Below are positions 58,917 through 64,000 of a stretch of 64,000 nt of DNA, in pieces. The first letter of the stretch is position 1; each line of letters begins with the position of its first letter. The position numbers were made by a program, and so were the translations under genes. The notes beneath the pieces are model-generated. The model made no database searches, had not been told where the DNA came from, and was given only the letters and a program-made list of their open reading frames with translations. This stretch comes from JAWLDV01 sp046537975 (GTDB lineage Bacteria; Desulfobacterota; Desulfobulbia; Desulfobulbales; SURF-16): the NCBI GenBank assembly GCA_046537975.1, contig JBKHJR010000004.1:1-64000 (forward strand), in the 5' to 3' direction.

Positions 58917-59639
58917 ATGATCGGGAGCAAATATAAAAGGATCCTGCTTAAATTGAGCGGTGAAGCCTTGATGGGGGAAGCAGGTTACGGTATCAACCAG
59001 GATATCCTTGAGTACCTGACCGCCGAACTTGCATCAGTCAAGGAGCTTAACCTTGAAATAGGCATTGTTGTGGGTGCAGGTAACATCTTCAGGGGGCTTG
59101 CCGGAGCCTCTTCCGGTATGGACAGAGCAGAGGCTGACAATATGGGGATGCTGGCCACTATTATCAACTCCATCGCTCTCAAGGATACCCTTAACCGCCA
59201 TGATATCCCGGCCGTAGTTCTATCAGCGATTACCATGGAAACAGTATGTGAATCTTTTTCCAGAAGGTCCGCCCTTGAACATTTAGCTGAAGGTAATATA
59301 GTGATATTTGGGGGCGGCACCGGGAATCCCTATTTTACTACAGATACAGCAGCCCTTCTGCGGGGACTGGAAATAAACGCCGATCTGATTTGCAAAGCGA
59401 CCAGGGTCGACGGAGTTTATGATAAAGATCCTCTGAAAAATCCCGATGCCTATAAATACGAGGTCCTGAGTTACAGTGAGGCCTTGGAAAAACAACTGAA
59501 GGTCATGGACGCTGCCGCTGTTTCCCTGGCTATGGACAATAACAAACCGATTCAGGTCTTCAACATGAATACTTCCGGCAACTTGAGGAGAGTGGCCTGC
59601 GGCGAAAAAGTAGGCAGTTTGATCAGGGCTGATAACTGA
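58917..59639 (+). CDS. pyrH: Uridylate kinase
   Basis: Makes UDP from UMP. LLKLSGEALMGEAGYGI at the start, VVGAGNIFRGL, MGMLATIINSIAL, and IVIFGGGTGNPYFTTDTAA are the amino-acid-kinase motifs. The 240-residue length is normal. It lies 14 bases after tsf. Confidence 0.97.
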   Translation: MIGSKYKRILLKLSGEALMGEAGYGINQDILEYLTAELASVKELNLEIGIVVGAGNIFRGLAGASSGMDRAEADNMGMLATIINSIALKDTLNRHDIPAVVLSAITMETVCESFSRRSALEHLAEGNIVIFGGGTGNPYFTTDTAALLRGLEINADLICKATRVDGVYDKDPLKNPDAYKYEVLSYSEALEKQLKVMDAAAVSLAMDNNKPIQVFNMNTSGNLRRVACGEKVGSLIRADN

Positions 59640-59698
59640 CCAGGCACGGGAATAGTACTTGTTAATTTTGATGAAGTTAATTTCAATGGAGGATATTG

Positions 59699-60253
59699 AT
59701 GAGTGAAATTTTAACCCAGATGTCTGAAAAGATGAAAAAAAGCCTGGAGACCTACCGCAAGGAAATTTCCAAATTTCGAACCGGCCGGGCCTCAATCTCC
59801 CTCCTGGATGATATCTATGTAGAAACCTACGGAACCAGCATGCCCCTGAATCAGGTTGCCACCCTAACCATTCCTGAGAGCAGACAGATAGTGATCCAAC
59901 CCTGGGATCCACAGACAGTTTCTGCCATAGAAAAGGCTATAATGGCCTCAAATATTGGCCTGACTCCGGTCAATGACGGAAAAGTTATAAGAATAACCAT
60001 ACCGGAACTTACCGAAGAAACCCGTAAGCAACTGGCTAAACAGTTGAAGCAAACCGCTGAAGACTACAAAGTTGCTATACGAAACCTCAGGCGGGAAGCA
60101 TTAGACATCCTGAAAAAACAGAAGAAAAAGAGCGAAATCTCCGAAGATGATCTCTTCAAATTTCAGGATGAGGCCCAGGCAGAAACCGATAAATTCATCG
60201 CTGAAATCGACACTGTTCTCAAAGAGAAAGAAAAAGAAATCCTGGAGGTTTAA
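59699..60253 (+). CDS. frr: Ribosome recycling factor
   Basis: Splits post-termination ribosomes with EF-G. The start at ATG 59699 is chosen for its GGAGG (59688-59692); a TTG 3 bases upstream is an unlikely alternative. FRTGRASISLLDDIYVETYGTSMPLNQVATL and PELTEETRKQLAKQLKQTAEDYKVAIRNLRREA are diagnostic. The protein has 184 residues. Confidence 0.97.
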   Translation: MSEILTQMSEKMKKSLETYRKEISKFRTGRASISLLDDIYVETYGTSMPLNQVATLTIPESRQIVIQPWDPQTVSAIEKAIMASNIGLTPVNDGKVIRITIPELTEETRKQLAKQLKQTAEDYKVAIRNLRREALDILKKQKKKSEISEDDLFKFQDEAQAETDKFIAEIDTVLKEKEKEILEV

Positions 60254-60263
60254 CTCAGCTTAA

Positions 60264-61037
60264 GTGCCACCTTTATCAATGGATTACGGAAATCTGCCCG
60301 GCCATGTGGCAATTATCATGGACGGCAACGGTCGCTGGGCCCGTTCCCATGGACTGTCCCGGCTGCAGGGGCACAGCAAGGGAGTGGAAACTGTTGACAG
60401 GATTACCAGATCAGCAGTTGATTTGGGAATTAGCGTTCTTACCCTATATGCCTTTTCAAGTGAAAACTGGAAACGCCCGCAGGAAGAAGTTTCCGGCCTT
60501 ATGCAGCTTCTCAAGAGTTATTTGCAAAGCGAACTCACCACCATGATGGAAAATAACATCAGGTTAAGCGCCATTGGAGATATAAATGGAATGCCTTCCG
60601 ATGTCCAGGACTCAATCAACCACTCTCTATCAAAGACCTCTGCAAACAGCGGCCTTATCCTGAACTTCGCCCTTAACTACGGAGGGCGTAATGAAATTGT
60701 AAGAGCTGCCCGCCAGGTCGCAGATCTCTGCCGGCAGCGGTATTTTCAGCCGGGGGATATAGATGAGCAATTATTTGCCGGCAAGCTTAACACCGCCGGA
60801 CTTCCCGATCCCGACCTGATCATCAGAACGGGGGGAGAAAAAAGATTGAGTAATTTTCTTCTCTGGCAGGCTTCTTATTCCGAACTCTATTTCAGCGAAA
60901 CAAACTGGCCGGATTTCAGCAAAGAAGATTTCATTGAAGCTCTGACCGATTATCAGAAAAGGCAGCGCCGTTTCGGCAGAACAGGCGAGCAGACTGCCGG
61001 CCAGGATAATAATAAGCGGCAGAGCAAAACAGAGTAG
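60264..61037 (+). CDS. uppS: Undecaprenyl diphosphate synthase
   Basis: Cis-prenyltransferase making the C55 carrier for peptidoglycan and LPS. HVAIIMDGNGRWARSHGLSRLQGHSKG (catalytic Asp), LTLYAFSSENWKRP, LNYGGRNEIVRA, and PDLIIRTGGEKRLSNFLLWQASYSELYF are present. The GTG at 60264 gives 257 residues. An ATG at 60279 matches the usual family N-terminus and may be the true start; neither has a strong Shine-Dalgarno. Confidence 0.95.
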   Translation: MPPLSMDYGNLPGHVAIIMDGNGRWARSHGLSRLQGHSKGVETVDRITRSAVDLGISVLTLYAFSSENWKRPQEEVSGLMQLLKSYLQSELTTMMENNIRLSAIGDINGMPSDVQDSINHSLSKTSANSGLILNFALNYGGRNEIVRAARQVADLCRQRYFQPGDIDEQLFAGKLNTAGLPDPDLIIRTGGEKRLSNFLLWQASYSELYFSETNWPDFSKEDFIEALTDYQKRQRRFGRTGEQTAGQDNNKRQSKTE

Positions 61038-61042
61038 AATAC

Positions 61043-61837
61043 ATGACCCGAATTATTACAGGCCTCATTGCCGCCGCCATATGGTGCCTTATAATCTATA
61101 TAAACTCCTTCCCTCTCATATGGGCTGCATTAACTCTTTTTACTATAGCAGCCCTTTGGGAATACATAAACATTACTCTGCTAAATGAGCGCATTACCTT
61201 TAAGGCTTTAATGATCTTTTTCGGGTCACTTCCTGTTCTGTGTTCCATAAGTAAAGATCTCAATCTAATTGCCACAGGACTAATCGCCGGTTTTATCCTT
61301 ACCTGTGTCTTTACTGTATTTACTTATTCAAGAAGAAATGATCCATTTGGTGCCCTCGTTCACAGTGCTTTTGCCTCAATTTATATAAGTTTCTGCACCT
61401 CTTTTCTGGTTATGCTAATGACCTTTTCAGACGGTGCCCTACTTCTCCTGCTCCTGTTAGCAACAGTCTCTGCCACTGACAGTGGTGCTTATTTTGTAGG
61501 AAAAAAATTAGGCCGCAGGAAACTTGCTCCCAATCTCAGCCCGGGTAAGACTATAGCCGGTTTGATGGGCGGTTTCCTTTCAGGAGTTTCAGCAGCGCTC
61601 ATTGTCTACCTGCTGTTCCTTTGCCATCGCAGTATGCCGGGCATTATTTTTGCCGCTGTCCTGCTTGTTGGGCTCGGAACCATCGGCGATCTCACGGAAT
61701 CTATTATAAAAAGGGGCTGCAAGGTCAAGGATTCAGGCTCACTTCTACCCGGTCACGGTGGTGTTCTTGACCGCTTCGACTCATTACTGCTTTCCGGACC
61801 TCTATTTTACTACCTTATTTACTGGGGTGTGATTTAA
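61043..61837 (+). CDS. cdsA: Phosphatidate cytidylyltransferase
   Basis: Makes CDP-diacylglycerol from phosphatidic acid in the inner membrane, feeding PssA (10319). It is a multi-pass protein of 264 residues. The C-terminal family signature is complete: ATDSGAYFVGKKLGRRKLAPNLSPGKT and later IKDSGSLLPGHGGVLDRFDSLL with the KRGCKVKDSGSLLPGHGGVLDRFDS pattern split by a few residues. It is 2 bases upstream of dxr. Confidence 0.95.
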   Translation: MTRIITGLIAAAIWCLIIYINSFPLIWAALTLFTIAALWEYINITLLNERITFKALMIFFGSLPVLCSISKDLNLIATGLIAGFILTCVFTVFTYSRRNDPFGALVHSAFASIYISFCTSFLVMLMTFSDGALLLLLLLATVSATDSGAYFVGKKLGRRKLAPNLSPGKTIAGLMGGFLSGVSAALIVYLLFLCHRSMPGIIFAAVLLVGLGTIGDLTESIIKRGCKVKDSGSLLPGHGGVLDRFDSLLLSGPLFYYLIYWGVI

Positions 61838-61838
61838 A

Positions 61839-63071
61839 ATGCAGAAAACTATCTCCTTGCTGGGTTCCACCGGATCCATAGGACGCAATGTTCTAAAAAT
61901 CGTCCGGCAGTTTCCCGGCCGTTTCCAGATAGCCGGTCTGGCCGCAGGACAGAACATCAACCTGCTCAGGGATCAGATCGAGTCTTTCCAGCCTCAGGTG
62001 GTTTCAGTGGCCACCGAAGATCTGGCCGGAGAACTCAGAAAGATCGTTTCTTCAGGTTGGCAGGGGAGAATAGTATCAGGACAGGAGGGCAATATCCGGG
62101 TCGCTACTCTGGAAGGGGTGGATACTGTGGTTTCTTCAATTGTCGGGGCAGCCGGTCTCATGCCTACCATGGAGGCGATTAAGTCCGGAAAAAATGTTGC
62201 CCTGGCCAACAAAGAGACTCTGGTGATGGCCGGCGAACTGGTAATGGAAACCGCCAGGGACCACAATGTTGACCTGCTGCCTATAGACAGTGAACACAAT
62301 GCTATTTTCCAAGCTCTTACCGCAGGCCGCAAGGAAGACCTTCATAAAATAATCCTGACCGCCTCAGGGGGGCCTTTTCAGGATAGAGATGAACGCCGGC
62401 TATGGGACGTGACCCCGGAAGAAGCACTGGACCACCCCAACTGGGATATGGGCCGGAAAATAACCATTGATTCCGCTACCCTGATGAACAAGGGACTGGA
62501 AATAATCGAGGCCAAATGGCTGTTTAATATCCCCCTGGAGCACATAGAAGTTCTTATCCATCCCCAGTCCATTGTTCATTCCCTGGTAGAGTTTATAGAC
62601 GGTTCAGTAATCGCCCAGATGGGTATTCCGGACATGCGCATCCCCATATCCTATGCCCTGGCCTGGCCGGAAAGAATAAGGACCGGCCTTTCCCGTCTGA
62701 ATCTTGCCAGATGTATTGATCTCAACTTTCTGCCCCCGGACTACAAAAGATTCCCCGCCCTGAAATTGGCTTATCATGCCTGCAAACAGGGAGGGACCTT
62801 CCCAGCTATATTAAACGGAGCCAATGAAGTGGCGGTGGAGGCCTTTCTCAATCAGAGAATACGTTTTCCGGAAATAGCTTATGTGGTGGCGGAAACCCTT
62901 AACCGTTCTACCCGTAAAGAGGCAAAAGACATTGACGCTGTTTTAAATGCAGACATCTCAGCCCGTCTACAGGCGGAATCCATTGTGGAATCCCTGTACA
63001 TCCGCTACCAGCAGCGAACCGGCAAAGTTCCCCCCGCTCCTGACCTGCCTGAACAGCCGTCTTTTAAATAA
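61839..63071 (+). CDS. dxr: 1-deoxy-D-xylulose 5-phosphate reductoisomerase
   Basis: Second step of the MEP isoprenoid pathway. ISLLGSTGSIGRNVLKIV is the NADPH loop, with ALANKETLVMAGELVM, LLPIDSEHNAIFQAL, and DSATLMNKGLEIIEA plus VLIHPQSIVHSLVEF metal-site region. The 410-residue length is slightly long at the C-terminus. Isoprenoids feed UppS just upstream and the menaquinone side chain. Confidence 0.97.
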   Translation: MQKTISLLGSTGSIGRNVLKIVRQFPGRFQIAGLAAGQNINLLRDQIESFQPQVVSVATEDLAGELRKIVSSGWQGRIVSGQEGNIRVATLEGVDTVVSSIVGAAGLMPTMEAIKSGKNVALANKETLVMAGELVMETARDHNVDLLPIDSEHNAIFQALTAGRKEDLHKIILTASGGPFQDRDERRLWDVTPEEALDHPNWDMGRKITIDSATLMNKGLEIIEAKWLFNIPLEHIEVLIHPQSIVHSLVEFIDGSVIAQMGIPDMRIPISYALAWPERIRTGLSRLNLARCIDLNFLPPDYKRFPALKLAYHACKQGGTFPAILNGANEVAVEAFLNQRIRFPEIAYVVAETLNRSTRKEAKDIDAVLNADISARLQAESIVESLYIRYQQRTGKVPPAPDLPEQPSFK

Positions 63072-63115
63072 ACCGACAGCCATGATCCATTAGCCATCAA
63101 TATTAACTACGAACT

Positions 63116-64000
63116 ATGACTACTATAATTTCTTTTATAATCGTGCTCGGCCTCCTGATATTTGTTCACGAACTCGGACACTTTCTGGTCGCCAAATTCT
63201 TCCGGGTAAAAGTACTTAAGTTCTCTCTGGGATTCGGTCCCAAAATATGGGGCCGCCAATACGGGGAAACCGAATACCTGATAAGTGCCCTGCCCCTGGG
63301 AGGATACGTAAAAATGTTCGGAGAAAATCCCCAGGAGACTGTAGATTCTGAAGACATGTCCCGATCCTTTTCCCATCAACCGGTCTGGCAGCGTTTTTTA
63401 ATCGTTCTGGCCGGTCCGGTCTTCAATCTGATTTTTCCGGTTCTGATCTTTTTTCTCACCCTTGTTTCAGCCGGCATCCCCACCCCGGTTGACACCACCA
63501 TCATCGGCCAGGTATCTCCTGATTCCCCAGCCCGGGAAGCAGGACTACAAACCGGGGACAGGATACTTGCCATCAACAATCAAGAGATTGCGACCTGGGA
63601 AGATATTTCAGAAGCCATCTCAAACAGTGGAGGTCAGGAAATCCTGCTTACCGTTTCCAGGGAGGGAGAAAGACTGACTATCAAAGCCGCCCCTGAAATG
63701 AGAGATGTAAAAAACATATTCGGTGAAGAAGTGAAAGAGCGTTATATGCTCGGTATAACCAGAAAAACCGAAATAACCTACAAAGACTCCTCAATGCTTG
63801 AAGCATTGAGCAGTGCGGTATCCCAGACCGTCAGCTATATTTATCTCACCATCCTTGGCATAATAAAGATATTCCAGCAGATAGTGCCTACCAAGGAACT
63901 GGGAGGTCCTATTCTTATCGCCCAGTTGGCCGGCCAGCAGATGAAGGCAGGTATAGTGGATTTTTCCTATTTTGTCGGTTTGATAAGCATCAATCTTGGA
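63116..64000 (+). CDS. rseP: Site-2 intramembrane zinc protease, 3' end cut
   Basis: Cleaves membrane-bound anti-sigma factors in envelope stress signalling. MTTIISFIIVLGLLIFVHELGHFLV starts at ATG 63116, with the zinc HELGH at 18-22. GGYVKMFGE lies near 65. A PDZ domain follows (GQVSPDSPAREAGLQTGDRILAINNQEI). About 295 residues are visible; the C-terminal NxxPxPxLDG catalytic motif lies beyond the window edge. Confidence 0.94.
   Translation, partial: MTTIISFIIVLGLLIFVHELGHFLVAKFFRVKVLKFSLGFGPKIWGRQYGETEYLISALPLGGYVKMFGENPQETVDSEDMSRSFSHQPVWQRFLIVLAGPVFNLIFPVLIFFLTLVSAGIPTPVDTTIIGQVSPDSPAREAGLQTGDRILAINNQEIATWEDISEAISNSGGQEILLTVSREGERLTIKAAPEMRDVKNIFGEEVKERYMLGITRKTEITYKDSSMLEALSSAVSQTVSYIYLTILGIIKIFQQIVPTKELGGPILIAQLAGQQMKAGIVDFSYFVGLISINLG

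Noticed and set aside
1..64000. CRISPR array, phage or restriction/defence system
   Set aside because: No regularly spaced repeats, cas, integrase, toxin-antitoxin or methylase-restriction pair were seen; nearly all genes are housekeeping, pilus or envelope genes.

Overview
This 64 kb window is a dense bacterial chromosome segment of moderate GC with long co-oriented gene runs. It contains no phage, intact insertion sequence or CRISPR array. The gene content points to a Gram-negative anaerobe of the former Deltaproteobacteria (Desulfobacterota/Desulfuromonadota-like). Supporting evidence: an LPS core pathway (waaA, kdsB, waaG, waaP, waaF, gmhB, msbA); a futalosine-pathway menaquinone gene (mqnD); short type IV pilins very like Geobacter PilA; PilS/PilR; DUF4388 and YkgJ-type proteins; and an ilvB-ilvN-psd-pssA-leuA order. 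The assignment to a phylum is inference; a marker-gene tree (rpsB, tsf, ilvB) would settle it.

Layout. 1-955: 3' truncated lysC. 1253-3183: an M23 peptidase-like protein and trmL on the + strand. 3184-15163: a long - strand run of mqnD, ilvB, ilvN, (terminator), psd, pssA, leuA, asd, rsmD, coaD, a Rieske protein, cytochrome b, a coiled-coil membrane protein and a cyclic-nucleotide-binding/DUF4388 protein. It joins branched-chain and aspartate-family amino acid synthesis, phospholipid synthesis and a small quinol-oxidising module. 15165-19023: a pilin island with a sigma-54 promoter, three upstream dyads, two 59-residue mature e-pilin-like pilins flanking a secreted PilA-C/Spc-like protein, then an ABC exporter and a TPR protein. 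19025-19099: tRNA-Glu(CUC). 19141-28816: housekeeping and redox genes (flavoproteins, malQ, an SlyD-type FKBP, thiD, a Usp protein, coaX, ldcA, plsC, prmA, YkgJ). 28835-31848: pilS/pilR, the likely regulators of the pilin promoter 13 kb away. 32068-44221: LPS inner-core assembly, with KDO transferase, CMP-KDO synthetase, three glycosyltransferases, three kinase-fold proteins, a methyltransferase, a secreted lipase-like hydrolase and MsbA. 44308-44546: a decayed copy of the 5' end of that hydrolase. 44711-49139: a multi-domain Fe-S flavoprotein, thrC, rsfS and a hydrolase. 49512-54394: a fused SecDF, YkgJ, purQ and tatC. 54469-57011: DUF523, ftsB, gmhB and waaF. 57280-64000: the conserved rpsB-tsf-pyrH-frr-uppS-cdsA-dxr-rseP cluster, with rseP cut by the window end.

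The standout locus is the pilin island. Both pilins match the truncated, aromatic-rich PilA known from Geobacter. They are arranged around a secreted partner, under what looks like a textbook sigma-54/PilR-type promoter, while the two-component system is encoded elsewhere in the same window. Secondary points of interest are a cytochrome b lacking the PEWY glutamate beside a Rieske protein with a CPCHASKF box, structured RNA candidates upstream of rpsB and between rpsB and tsf, an Fe-S flavoprotein ending in an MvhD-like domain, and nested palindromes between genes.
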